A DNA stretch of 64,000 nt from Sporothrix humicola (Eukaryota > Ascomycota > Sordariomycetes > Ophiostomatales > Ophiostomataceae): the NCBI GenBank assembly GCA_021396245.1, contig WNYE01000054.1:186001-250000 (forward strand), written 5' to 3'. The notes under the pieces are model-generated. The model had not been told where the DNA came from, did not search any database, and saw only the letters and a list, made by a program, of their open reading frames with translations. Below, one piece after another: positions 52,494 through 62,932 of the stretch. The translations under genes were made by a program, and so were the position numbers. The stretch's first letter is position 1. The number at the start of each line of letters is the position of its first letter.

Positions 52494-53298
52494 TCGTTTA
52501 GGGGCCATTCGTGTAATTTTTTTTCTCTTTTTTTTTTTTTATTGGCAGGTAAAGCAGTAATAGAAAGTTTATATAGGGTAAACTGGGTACCGGGAGCGAA
52601 AGGATTTAAGAGGTGTGTAGGCGAATCATGTTCACAACACAGTTGACCGGACATGTTTCCCTGATAAATTTATAGGGGGCTCTGCTAGTGTTGTATTATA
52701 TTTATTCTTTTCAAGACCAAGTATTCGTTCGGCTACTGTCCGGGGAATCAGGCATAACGCAGATGCAGCAGGTACAGCCCACCAGCCAGCTGATTCAAAT
52801 TATCTAGGATGCTGCGTGTCGCATTTCTGCCATCGTTTTATCGTTTTATCCGTTTCCCTGTCACAACGGAATGCTCCCGGCTCTTGTCGATGGTCTACTA
52901 TTTTCATGTTTGATAGTATCTACTATCTTCTGTCCTTGTGTTCAGTGTACTTTGAAGCATATGAATATTACTTTTGGTGGCGATGGGGGACTGTGTGTGG
53001 CTTCTGGGGATTTTTTTTGGATTTTTTGTGTGCTACATAAAAGGTGACTGATGAAAGAAAACACATATTGAAAATAGAAAAGAATATAAAACTGAATGGG
53101 GTGGGGGCAACTGAGATGAAAGGAAAAAGTAAAGGGGAATGGAATACAAAGGGAATGGAATACAAAGGGACAGCAGTCACGAAATGACCATGGATGCTAC
53201 AAGAAAGGATACGGGGAAGAGCGGAAAACAACAAAAAAAGAAAGAACAAACTATCAGCCATTGCAGACTGCAATTCCGACCTCAAACCTCACGCGTCT
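52494..53298. other. Convergent intergenic region
   Basis: About 800 bp between the FTA2-like gene and the broken gene at 53299-54530. It contains an exact 16-bp direct repeat at 53135-53166 and poly-T tracts. Frames here have no domain signature. Confidence 0.45.
53135..53166. repeat. Two exact tandem copies of GGGAATGGAATACAAA
   Basis: A 16-bp unit repeated head to tail in the intergenic region. Simple duplication. Confidence 0.8.
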
Positions 53299-54530
53299 TC
53301 ATTGCCACCCTGTGGGAGAAAAGAAGTCGAAATCAGCAAAGGGGTTATCCGAGCCAGGCTTGTTTCCGCCGCTCTGCTCGCCACCGCTAAAAGTGGCAGG
53401 CGGCGGTGTGTCGGCCGCCGCATCAAAGCCTGAATACCGATGCCTGCGCACCCATCCACGGCCCTCATCATATCTCGGGTCAGCCCAGGTATTGATGGAA
53501 ACGACTTGGTCAGCCTTGACGATCGGGCGGTGCTCGTCGCAGAGCGACAGCATGCAGAGCCACCACAGGGCGAGCTCCGTGGTCAGGTTGGTCTTCGGCG
53601 CGCTGGTCTGGCCGCTGCTCAGATCCGTGGTCCACGGCACAGACATAATATTAGCCGTAAATTGTTTCTTTTCGCCCTGCGCTGGCGGCCCTTCGGAGAC
53701 GAAATAACAAGCCACGAGCTCCTTGTCGGTCTGAATGTACCCGTAGCGTGTCTCGGCCTCGTCGCATAGGTTGGCCAGCTGCCGCAGAGGCTAGTGACTC
53801 TCCTGGGTGTTATGCTTGCGGTTTTTCAGCAGAACGCTTCCCGTCCATTTGGCGCTGGTACGGCCCAGACCGACGACGAGGATATCCCGCCGGCCGTTGC
53901 CCAACTCGATAACGTGGTCGACCGCCGTCCTGCTGCTCATCCCCGGAATCATGGCTCTAACCATCCCGTCGGCGCTGGTGTACGTATGATGCACAGCTAC
54001 ACCAGGGTGCAGGCCCATGATGCCCTTGGCATGGTTGACAAGCGACATGACGGTCTCGTCGTTCCAGGCAATGATGTTTTTGGGGCCGCTGTCATCGTTC
54101 ATCGTCAGGCCTTCCAGCTTGTTGGTGGAGGGCACCGTGTCAACGAGATACGTGAGTGACTCGTCGACGACGTGTCCGTAGCTCTCGTTGAAAGTGGCGA
54201 TGTTGAAAGCATGCCATTCCTGGACATTTACATCTGGCCAGGCCTCGGACTTGGAATTGCCTTTTTTCCGGTCGCGCACACCAGGAACGGTTTGTGCCGG
54301 ACGAGGGCATCGCGCATCGTGGGTTGCGGAAACGCCATGGCAAAGCAGGACCAGAGTGACGATGCTGCTGCCGTGTGCTGCGGGGCTGTGTGACAAAGGG
54401 GATGTATTAGCTTGCACTCTGGTGCCAACCTTGGATGAGGGAAGGGAAGACATGTGTAGTACGACTTACCTGAGCCTGTTCAAGTCTGGAAGCCCGCAAA
54501 TCGGCAAGAATCGAAGCCCGGGGTTCGTGC
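53299..54530 (-). pseudogene. Conserved fungal protein broken by a frameshift and a TAG stop
   Basis: On the minus strand, one frame gives MAFPQPTMRDALVRHKPFLV and CATGKKAIPSPRPGQM, then stops at TAA 54230-54228. The next frame continues at once with VQEWHAFNIATFNESYGHVV and IIAWNDETVMSLVNHAKGIM, so a 1-nt indel lies between them. That frame stops at TAG 53793-53791. The same frame then continues PLRQLANLCDEAETRYGYIQ and TELALWWLCMLSL, ending at TGA 53299-53301. I recognise both halves as parts of one common ascomycete family of unknown function in which HPLRQLA and RYGYLQT are conserved, so the TAG is premature. A likely 5' exon (ADLRASRLEQAQ) ends at a GTAAGT donor at 54469. Its phase does not match cleanly, which adds to the picture of decay. 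The TAG could come from CAG by a C-to-T change. Confidence 0.7.
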
Positions 54531-55901
54531 GTGTTGGTTAGACCGTGGATCGTGTCAACTTGGCAATCCGTGATGGAGGTGTGGGAGCACTGGGATCTTT
54601 GAGAATGGGAATGGAAAGAACACGCAAGGAAGATGGGAAGGAAGAGGAGGGATTTTTATCGGCCTCTCTTTCGCACTGCTTCCTTTTCTTCTTCCCCCTT
54701 TTCTGTGTTTGTGAGCGGCGGCGGCGGGCCTCAGTTTCAGCTGACTCCATTTTTTTTTCTTCAATTTTTGTGGTGACTGAGGGAGGAATATTGTTTATGA
54801 TATATCACGATGTAAAAATAAAGAGGCCTGCTGAGGATTTTTTCCCCCCTGTTGTGAGACTAGTCACATTTGCTGGTTGTTGTCACCTTTCGCCTACCTA
54901 ATGAGGTCTGTCAAATGCGGTTCCAATACAATTTCTGTCCCCTGTCGTGGCGGACATTGCCCTGTGCGTGCTGCTGTGTGAGGTTTCAAAAGGATAAAAA
55001 AATATGAATAATGAAGAGAGAGAGAGGGGGGGGAGAGAGAGAAACCTGGTACATGAAGGATGGTAGAAGGGCAGAGAAGGACAGAGAAGGGCAGAGAAGA
55101 CTTGCATTTGATTGAAGCTGAACCTTCTCAGAAAATGAGCGCATTGATCAATTCTGACAAAAAGCACCCAAGACCGCTCATACGGCGGCGACCGCCGAAA
55201 GTGTCAAGCTTTTGTCATTTTGTTGAGAAAGAACCGGGTTCTATTGACCGCTTGGCCTCCATAGGCCTTACTCACCCCTTTTGAGCGCACGCCAACTGCC
55301 AGCGCCGCTTTTCTCTTTGAGTCGTGGCCTTTCCATCATCTCTTGTGAGTTTTGTTTCCACCATATGACGAAGACTGTAAGTTAAAGTCACCATTGGCCA
55401 AGAGCTGTATTGCAAGGCTTGAATATATCGCGTACTCCGAAAAAAGTGGCGTCTCTTCGTCCTTTAGTCTTTCAGTGTTTTGATTATTTGGTTTACTTTC
55501 TTGCGGCTCACCAGCAATGCCGGCCCTGTCCTTCGCTGCCCAACTCCCGTGTATCATTCAAACCCCAAACCCCAAACCCCAAACACCACCCCCCTTCCCC
55601 CCAAAAAAACTCCAACCCCGACATGTAAACGGAAAAGCGCCGCCAAGACGATCCGTGTCTTTTATCTGATTGGCCGGTTCCGACCTCACCTGGTAGCATT
55701 GCTGATTTCGACAACCACTGGGAGAGGGTGATATAATTTGATTCTTTTTTAAGTCCGTGGGATCTGAACTCTTCTCTGCATTTATTTTTTCCCCCCTTTT
55801 TTTTCTTTCCAAAGTCCCCCTCTCCATCCACCCCCCTCCCCAACAATTGGCATGCCACGCTCCGCCTCCTCAGCACACTCAAAGCACAACCGTCGTCCGG
55901 A
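54531..55901. other. 1.4-kb intergenic region with simple repeats
   Basis: Contains GA-rich tracts (55016-55045), about 3.5 copies of AGAAGGRCAG (about 55064-55100), AAACCCC units at 55560-55583, and a C/T-rich leader before 55902. The frame at 54545-54901 has no domain signature. No gene called. Confidence 0.45.
55560..55583. repeat. AAACCCC heptamer, three copies
   Basis: AAACCCC three times then AAAC, followed by a C-rich tract. It differs from the filamentous-fungal telomere repeat (CCCTAA), so this is a simple repeat rather than an interstitial telomere. Confidence 0.75.
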
Positions 55902-58157
55902 ATGTTTGCCCGCCGCGAAAACGACAAGCCGCTGCACCTGGGCCTGACAGCCCACTGCGGGCTGTGCGGGACTGTCCTCAAAGTCGGCGAGGCCTGCACT
56001 GCGCTGCTGGGCGTCGACCATGCCTCGCGCTACCGCCGCCAGGTGCCGCCGTTTGCGTACCCCAAGTACGGCTTCTTCCATGGGGAAGTGAGTGCCGGGC
56101 TTGACCCGGACGATGCCGCCAGGCTCAAGGTGGAAGGCAAAGAAAAACACGAGGCCGAGGCCGAGAACGCGGAGCCGATGCTGTGCCGCAACCCCGAGTG
56201 CACCAAGGGGACGGCGACGCTGGAGGCGTGCACTGTGCACGTCGACTGCCATGTTGTTTTTCGGAGGTACTGCGTCGGCGAGCGAAGCGAGGCCACAAAC
56301 GAGCGAAGCGAGGACAACGATCTGTTGTGGGTGGCATCTGCCTGGCGCCGGCCGTGGCGGCAGGCGGCGTGGCTGTGGGTGGACGACGAGGACGAGGCGG
56401 ACTGCCGGGGGATGGCGTGGGCGGGGGCTGTCACAGCAGATGCCGACAAGGGCGACGACCTTGGGGCTCTCCTCCACCGCCTGCTCGACCTCCCGCCCGA
56501 GCTCGCGGATATGGTCCGCGACGAGTCGGCCGAGAGTCTTGTGTGGCGGTATGCTGCGGTGATTGAGCGGTGCCGGCCGCTGGCGGGGGAGGACAACACC
56601 CTCAAAAGCATGCCCCTCGCAAACATTGCTGCCTGGGAGCGGGGTAGGCCTCCGAGGATGCGCGATGCTACTGACAGTCCTGTCGACCACCCTGTGCTTC
56701 GCCTCACGATCGACGCTCGGGGCCTGCGGTCTGTGGAAAGACTGGCGGCGCGTCCGCCGGCCACACACGACCGCCACACGCACCGCGAGGCCTTTGTCGT
56801 CGTCGACCAGTCGCACGTCGCGGGTGTGACGATGCATGTCAAGGTACATCACTTATTGAACATCACCCTTATTGAATATATGATACGACCACCGCTAACA
56901 ACATAGTTTGGCCTCGCCCGGCTGGAACTCCCCCGCGGCACAAGAACAACGGCCCTGCCCATCTGGAACACGCCCACGCCGCCGAGCCTGTCGGCCGATT
57001 GCTGCTTCCTGTTCCACCACGAGCAGCCGCCGACGCGCTACCAGACGATCCCGCTGGACCACGTGTACGGGCTGACGCTTCTGTTTGTGCACGGCAAGGC
57101 GATGAGTGTGCACGCGCACACGCCGCAGACGCCTGTTGCTCGACTCAACTTTTTGGTCCTCGACCCTGTCGACGTCGCCTGGGTGTACGTGCCGATTGCA
57201 CGGTCGACGGGCGATCGTGTTGTTGCCGTCGGCGCCCGCCGGACGGTCGAGGATGTCCGGGCGGCGGACCAGGAGCTGGTTGAGATTGCGGAGCAAAATG
57301 CCGAGCAGGCTGCACAGGCGGCGCGCGAGAATGCCGAGCGGCTCGCTCGCGGGGAGGAGGAACTGGAAGAACTCGAGGGCGAAGAGGAGTGGAACAACAT
57401 GTACCGCAACTACAATGTGGACTTTTTGTTCCGGCTCCGGCTGGCGGGCGACGTGTCGGTCGGGCCGATGCTGCAGGGCCCGCGCTTCGACACGACGCTG
57501 GCGACGAGCGCGCCGATCTCGCTGGTGGTGAGCCCGCACGAGAACCACATCCTGTCGGCGGTGGGCGCGTTCACCGAGGTCCCCAAACCGAGTCCGCTTC
57601 CGGACGTCGACCTCGACGTCCCGTTTGGCGACCTGCCCCTGCGCGAGGTTGCGCACGCCAACGACTACAGCTCGTTTCTGTCGACGGCCCCGCTCGACAA
57701 GCCGATCCGCAAGATCATTGTCTTCCAGGACGAGGTGCGCGGCTTCGACAAGGGTTTACTGATAGAATACGCCGACGGCGGGCAGCGCGCGCTCGGCCAG
57801 TGCCGCGTCGGCATCGACCTCGAGACGGATTATGTGTCGCCAAAATGCCTGTGCATCACGCGCAACAGCTACACGTACATGGTGCCCAAGCCGGCGGCGC
57901 GGCAGCCGAGCATGCAGCACTGGCAGGTGTTTTATGCGCATTGTACCGATGATATATGCGACGGCCACAGCCAGAAACACGATGACGAGCCCGGCATCTG
58001 GGAGTGTATCCCGGTCGGCGAGCCGGGCTGCGGCACGCTCGAGGTGTGGTTCTCGTCCAAGACGGGGCGCGTGTCCGTCTTCAACGACGACGACAAGCAC
58101 AAGGCGTGGCGGAAGGAACGCAACGATGGGAGCTTCAGCCAGCACCACAGAAGGTGA
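55902..58157 (+). CDS. 730-aa conserved ascomycete protein of unknown function
   Basis: Exons 55902-56843 and 56907-58157 (63-bp intron, GTACAT...GCTAAC...ATAG) give 730 aa. The N-terminal 120 residues have a possible zinc site: CGLCG near residue 24, MLCRNPECTKG, and ACTVHVDCHVVF. An acidic stretch follows, then a helical part (LLHRLLDLPPELADMV, a short F-box-like LPPEL). The second exon begins FGLARLELPRGTRTTALPIW, DHVYGLTLLFVHGKAMSVHA and VDVAWVYVPIAR. I recognise this as a widespread ascomycete family with no assigned function. A charged helix (QELVEIAEQNAEQAAQAARE, ending EEELEELEGEEEW) splits the C-terminal beta-rich domain. The repeat GERSEATNERSED comes from two copies of GAGCGAAGCGAG. 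No signal peptide or membrane span. Confidence 0.75.
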
Positions 58158-58314
58158 TGACGATGAGAGGGGGTGATGATTTTGTTATGATCATGAGATT
58201 TGTTTGGTTTTGTTTCATTTTGTTTCATTTTGTTGTATCTCGTTATATATGGTGGTTGAATTGGCGACTACCATTGTTCTTCATATATTTGCTTCACTTC
58301 GCGTCACCCAATCA

Positions 58315-60591
58315 CTACATGGAGTATTCGTAAAACGACGTATCGTAGACCAGCATGCCGTCGTCCACGGCGGCGGCTGCCATAAAGTCGTCCCAGTAGG
58401 TGTCCCATGCGATGTCGGTGCCCAATGCATTGGCATCCGCAATATTGACACTGTCGACAGGGAAATCGTTTGGTATTGTTACTGCCGGCTGAGGAACAGG
58501 AATGCCCTGGCCGGCCTGAGCGGTCTCATTGTTGAGCTTGACGCCAATGGCAGCCTCCACCGTCTGCCGAGTCACAGCCATAAGTTTGCTCAGAGGACCT
58601 GTCAGCTTGCCCCCGCGATGCTTGCCGACAATGGATGCGTGGTGCGTGTAGGAGGCCTCCATTGTTGGCCACGCTTCGTGCAGCAGCTGCACGTTTGGCG
58701 GCGTGGCCCGTCCACACAGATAGCACTCCGCCAGGGCCATGGCCAGGATGTGCCACCGCACGGTAATCGACCACCGGAATCCCTTGCCGCGCGGGTCTGT
58801 GTGCATCAGCACGGTTTTCTCGAGGACATGGGAGCAGGCCCGCAAAAGCCCCGGCCGCCCTTGTTTATTGTCGTCCGGCTGCAGCTTGTACAGGGCCGCC
58901 TTGGCGCCACTGACAAAGCACTGGGCACTGTGGAAGACGAGCCAGGCCAGCGGCGACTGCGACGGGTCGATGCCAAAGGAGCGGCTCATCAGGTCGTGGG
59001 TGAACTTGTCGAGGAGAACTTGGGCGTCTTCGGGATTGTTGACGTCAATGTTGCGGTCCGGCCTCGCCTCGGGCAGCGGCACAAAGTGGGACCACCGCCC
59101 AAACGCCTGGATGCGGTACTTGATGAGGGCGTACGTGTTGTCGGCGAGTCCCGTCCGCTCGGGCGGCGGCGTCGTCGTGTACAGGCCGTAGTCTCCGTCG
59201 CAAACATGCAGAGGCATGCGGTCGGGCTCGACACTCGCCTCTTCGGCCGTGATCAGCGGCTGCGACGTCATGTTGAACGACGTCTGCACATCCATGACGC
59301 AGATGGTCAGCCACAGGCTCTGGCGCATCTGCCGCACAAAAAAAGGCTCGCCGTTCTGCGGGGTGTTGGCGCCCATGGCCTTGGCGATGCGCACGGCGAC
59401 GGCAATAAGCGTCCACACGGCGCGGCTGGGCTCTTCGACCTGGCGGCCCGACAGATAAATGACAAACGCCTGGAGGACGCCCATGTCGCGCGTGGTCAGC
59501 ACGCCAGCCTTTTCAATGGCTGCTTCACAGGCCTGGCGCGTGGCGGACAGCATGGCGGCCTTGTCTTGACCGAGAAGCTCGAGGCACTGGTCCTCCTCCA
59601 GGCTGTTGACGGCCATGTAGAGGACGGCCGTGTCGAGGGCTTCAACCGTCGGATGGCCTTCCGGGTAGCCCAGGTACGGCCGCTCTCCCATAATGTGGTC
59701 AACAAGCGTCGGCTTGTGCAAAATCTTGAGGATCGGGTCGACGTTCTCGATGTAAGTGTTGCACAGTATTTTGGCGACTGGTCGGTTCTGCAGGATGTAG
59801 GCGTGGCCGAGTGTCGGCTGGTAGGCGCTGCCAAATCCCATTCCCAACCCAAGAATTGAAATATCGCGAGGCCGGTCGTAGGATGCCTGCACTGAGACCT
59901 CGGCGTGAGTCTGAGCCGTGTCGTCTTCTGCCTCGTCGGGACTCGATTGAACAGCCTCTCTCAGGTCGCTCACTGCTTCGGTCAGGTCGGCCCAGAAATG
60001 GCCTGGATGCTGCATCGCCGACAGATAGGCGGTGGTGTCGCCATTCGTAGCGGGACTGGTGTCGGGGTTCGTCGAGTCGGTGTTGACACCGCTGACAGCA
60101 ACGCCGGCATCAACGTTGCCTCTCGCCGAGCGTGTCGCTTTCGCTCTTGCCGTTGTCTGGGATGGCACCGGCGCCGGCGCGATCGCTATCGGCACCGGCT
60201 GCCTGGCGCGCTGGATAATCGCCTCTAGCCGTCGCACCCGTCCTCGCAGACCGTCGTTTGCGTCACTTTTTGCATTCGCCTCCCCCGTCGCCCGCGGCGC
60301 ATGCCGGCCCCTAGCCCGGCGCATGCGGTGCACCGGCACGCACACATCCTTGGTCGCCACGCACGCCGAGCACGGCTGCTTCTTGTCGCACTTGACCTTG
60401 CGCGCGCGGCACGTCTCGCAGCTGAGCTGCGGCACAAGCGTGTACTGCGCTGTGATGGAGGCGGGGCTGCGATTCTGGGCCTGTGTCTGAGTCTCAGTCT
60501 GAGTCTCAATCTGGACTGGAGCACTCCGAGTAGGCAGTGGCCCAGACACCGATGCGTCCATCGTCGGCGTCGGCGTTTGAGGCGCCGTCAT
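58315..60591 (-). CDS. Zn2Cys6 transcription factor (Fungal_trans)
   Basis: Single exon, 758 aa. The ATG ends at 60591 and the TAG is at 58315-58317. After a Thr/Gln/Pro-rich leader with a QTETQTQAQ repeat comes the zinc cluster C58-x2-C61-x6-C68-x5-C74-x2-C77-x6-C84 (SCETCRARKVKC, then DKKQPCSACVATKDVC). A basic linker and a short helix (LRGRVRRLEAIIQRA) follow. The regulatory domain from about residue 270 has TYIENVDPILKILHKPTLVDHI and AVLYMAVNSLEEDQC, the standard Fungal_trans (PF04082) opening. Then comes AVRIAKAMGANTPQNG and MRQSLWLTICVMDVQ. It is nuclear, with likely activation by the acidic C-terminus (DTYWDDFMAAAAVDDG). It is divergent from the FAD monooxygenase at 61120, a frequent regulator-target arrangement. 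Confidence 0.88.
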   Translation of the reverse strand: MTAPQTPTPTMDASVSGPLPTRSAPVQIETQTETQTQAQNRSPASITAQYTLVPQLSCETCRARKVKCDKKQPCSACVATKDVCVPVHRMRRARGRHAPRATGEANAKSDANDGLRGRVRRLEAIIQRARQPVPIAIAPAPVPSQTTARAKATRSARGNVDAGVAVSGVNTDSTNPDTSPATNGDTTAYLSAMQHPGHFWADLTEAVSDLREAVQSSPDEAEDDTAQTHAEVSVQASYDRPRDISILGLGMGFGSAYQPTLGHAYILQNRPVAKILCNTYIENVDPILKILHKPTLVDHIMGERPYLGYPEGHPTVEALDTAVLYMAVNSLEEDQCLELLGQDKAAMLSATRQACEAAIEKAGVLTTRDMGVLQAFVIYLSGRQVEEPSRAVWTLIAVAVRIAKAMGANTPQNGEPFFVRQMRQSLWLTICVMDVQTSFNMTSQPLITAEEASVEPDRMPLHVCDGDYGLYTTTPPPERTGLADNTYALIKYRIQAFGRWSHFVPLPEARPDRNIDVNNPEDAQVLLDKFTHDLMSRSFGIDPSQSPLAWLVFHSAQCFVSGAKAALYKLQPDDNKQGRPGLLRACSHVLEKTVLMHTDPRGKGFRWSITVRWHILAMALAECYLCGRATPPNVQLLHEAWPTMEASYTHHASIVGKHRGGKLTGPLSKLMAVTRQTVEAAIGVKLNNETAQAGQGIPVPQPAVTIPNDFPVDSVNIADANALGTDIAWDTYWDDFMAAAAVDDGMLVYDTSFYEYSM

Positions 60592-61119
60592 GCAGAGCAC
60601 TCTTTTTTTGTGGCTTTTGAGTTTGTTTGCGAATGGCTAAATCGCGGTTTGACTTGGCTTGGTGGGCCGAGAAAAGGAAATATTGTGGACGATAAGAAAA
60701 GAGGAAGAATCAATCGCAAACCGTCAAACTGCGTCTGTTGTGGAAAGAGACAAAAACGGCAGGAGCCAAAATCCGAAAAGGCAAGTCACAAACGACGAGG
60801 ACCCACAAGACCCCAAACTCCCATGCAAAACCCTAAATCAACCTCCAATCGACACACCCCTGTCGAAAACAACACACTTGATTGGTCAGCCCGGGCTTTG
60901 AGGTCATTACGGCACATCCACAGTCGTGTAAGACGAAGCTTGTGCTGGCGCATCTTCCGTCCGATTGGAATCAGAAGCTTGAGCTCAAGGTTTCATTTTT
61001 ATTCTTCTTCTCGTATTTAAGCTGATTGCCAAAGACATTCTTTTGTTTGGATGATAATTAGACAGGATTTATTTTGTCTTGTATTTTTTTTTCTTTCGTT
61101 TTCGCTCATCTCCCCAGAC
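60592..61119. promoter_or_regulatory. Shared divergent promoter, Zn2Cys6 factor / FAD monooxygenase
   Basis: 530 bp between the two start codons, the only room for both promoters. The plus-side leader is T-rich. I see no obvious paired CGG element of the Zn2Cys6 type that I would call with confidence. Confidence 0.5.
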
Positions 61120-62445
61120 ATGCCCCTCGATATTTTGATTGTCGGCTGCAGCATCGCCGGCCCCGCGCTGGCCAGCTTCTTGCAGCTGGCACCTTTTCCG
61201 CCAGGCCAACGACCACACATGACTGTCTTGGAGCGAGCGCCGGTGATCCGCAACCAGGGCCAGAATGTCGACATTCGCGGGATTGGGGCGCCCCTCCTCC
61301 AAAAACTCGGCATCCTCAAAGCCGTCAAGGAGTCCACGACGGGCGAGGCCGGCACGCAATGGGTGACGTCTGCAGGCCAAGTCTGGGCCGAGATGGGCAG
61401 CGCCAGCGACGGCGACACGAAGCGGCACAACCCGACGAGCGACATTGAGATTCAGCGGGGCAGGCTCTCTGAGATCCTGTACAGGCGCAGCTTGACAATC
61501 ACCGACGAACACGAAAACGGAAAAGAAAACGCCGTCGAGTACATTTTCGGCGACCATCTCGACGGCATCGAGCAGGACCACACGGCCAATGTGGTCAGGG
61601 TACATTTTGCAAAGAGTGGCAAGAGCCGCACATTTCATCTGGTTGTCGGCGCCGACGGGCTGCAGAGCACGACCCGGAGCATGGTCTGGGGCCGGGACCA
61701 CGAGGCCCAGTGCGTCCACACCTTGGACATGTATGCCGCCTTTTTCAGCATGCCTCGCGACGAGAGCCAGGGCGACGGCGAGTTTCGGCGGTGCTTCCAT
61801 ACACACGGACGCCGGTACCTGTCCATCCGGCCAGACCAGCAAAACGGACGCTCGACGGCACTCTTGACCATTGTCAACTACAAGGATGCCCGCCTCAAAG
61901 AAGCTGCACTCGTCCACGGCAAGGCTGCAACAGCCACACAAAAGGAACTCATCCGAGAATATTTTGCCGACGCAGGCTGGCAAGCTCCTCGTCTTGTCAA
62001 GGAGATGATGGACACGGACGACTTTTACTACTCCATGGTGGCCCAGGTCAAGATGGAGTCGTGGCACCGTGGACGGGTCGTTCTTCTTGGAGACGCCGCC
62101 CATTGTGCGTCCCATTTGTCGGGCATGGGCACCACACTGGCCATCCTGGGTGCATATACTCTCGCCAGCTCACTGGCAAAATATCCAGACAACATCAATA
62201 CTGCCCTTTGCTCTTATGAGACAGAGATGCGTCCACACGTCGACAAGGCCCAGAAGTTGATGCCCGGCATGCTGCGCATCTTGTCACCAGAGACTGCTTG
62301 GGGCGTCTGGCTCGTCGACACAATCATCCAATATCTGTCGATATCACGCATATTCTCGCTGTTATTATACTTCAAGGGGCCCGATACGGAGCCAGAGAGT
62401 CTAGGCGACGATGGGTTTTCTGAAGCCCCAGAGTATGAGGAGTAA
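61120..62445 (+). CDS. FAD-dependent monooxygenase (FAD_binding_3)
   Basis: Single exon, 441 aa. The start at 61120 places the dinucleotide-binding strand at the very N-terminus, as usual; the frame extends upstream only through a T-rich leader. Motifs appear in order: the GxGxxG-type IVGCSIAGPALA (Gly9-x-Ser-x-x-Gly14), LERAP with the ribose-binding Glu, the QNVDIRGIGAPLLQKLGI block, VVGADGLQSTTRS (DG motif, near residue 180), and VVLLGDAAHCASHLSGMGTT (GD motif, near residue 320). This is the group A flavin monooxygenase pattern, which hydroxylates aromatic or polyketide substrates using NAD(P)H. The C-terminus is acidic and has one hydrophobic stretch (YLSISRIFSLLLYF), possibly for peripheral membrane contact. 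It is probably controlled by the divergent Zn2Cys6 factor. Confidence 0.88.
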   Translation: MPLDILIVGCSIAGPALASFLQLAPFPPGQRPHMTVLERAPVIRNQGQNVDIRGIGAPLLQKLGILKAVKESTTGEAGTQWVTSAGQVWAEMGSASDGDTKRHNPTSDIEIQRGRLSEILYRRSLTITDEHENGKENAVEYIFGDHLDGIEQDHTANVVRVHFAKSGKSRTFHLVVGADGLQSTTRSMVWGRDHEAQCVHTLDMYAAFFSMPRDESQGDGEFRRCFHTHGRRYLSIRPDQQNGRSTALLTIVNYKDARLKEAALVHGKAATATQKELIREYFADAGWQAPRLVKEMMDTDDFYYSMVAQVKMESWHRGRVVLLGDAAHCASHLSGMGTTLAILGAYTLASSLAKYPDNINTALCSYETEMRPHVDKAQKLMPGMLRILSPETAWGVWLVDTIIQYLSISRIFSLLLYFKGPDTEPESLGDDGFSEAPEYEE

Positions 62446-62932
62446 TGACTTTCATCTATGCCGATCGTTTGATACATTATCCTTTTCGTCGTGTGCATCA
62501 CCACTCCATCGTATTGTACCATAGTTGTAGTATAGTTTACTAATAGAACTCACCTTACTAAAGAACTGTGCGCAACACACATAGTAGTCTGTTCATGACA
62601 TAATATTAGATGAAAAAGGAGCAGTGTGGTTCTCTAGCTTAAACAGTCTTGTCCTATGATATAAGGCTACCAGGCTGATTAGTGGCCTTGTTTTCTTTCG
62701 CTATCGACTTATACTAGTGGTTTAGTACAGAATTCACACACAAAAAACAAAAAAAAGACAGCAGTTTAATATTTAACCTCCACGGAACTTTTAGTCTACA
62801 ACTTATCCACAACACAAAACAAACAACACCTCCACCACCCCGGATATCATCTCCACTTTTATCTATCTCATCGAAATCGTATCCATTTCGTCATATTCTT
62901 CATATCCTTCATTCCTTAATATTACCCACACG
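62446..62932. other. Intergenic region, A/T-rich
   Basis: About 490 bp, moderately A/T-rich, with a C/A-rich leader before 62933. No gene seen. Confidence 0.5.

Noticed and set aside
55560..55583. AAACCCC repeats as an interstitial telomere
   Set aside because: Filamentous-fungal telomeres are TTAGGG/CCCTAA; the unit here differs.
58204..59859. 551-codon plus-strand frame over the Zn2Cys6 gene
   Set aside because: Antisense shadow; the minus strand has a complete zinc cluster and regulatory domain.
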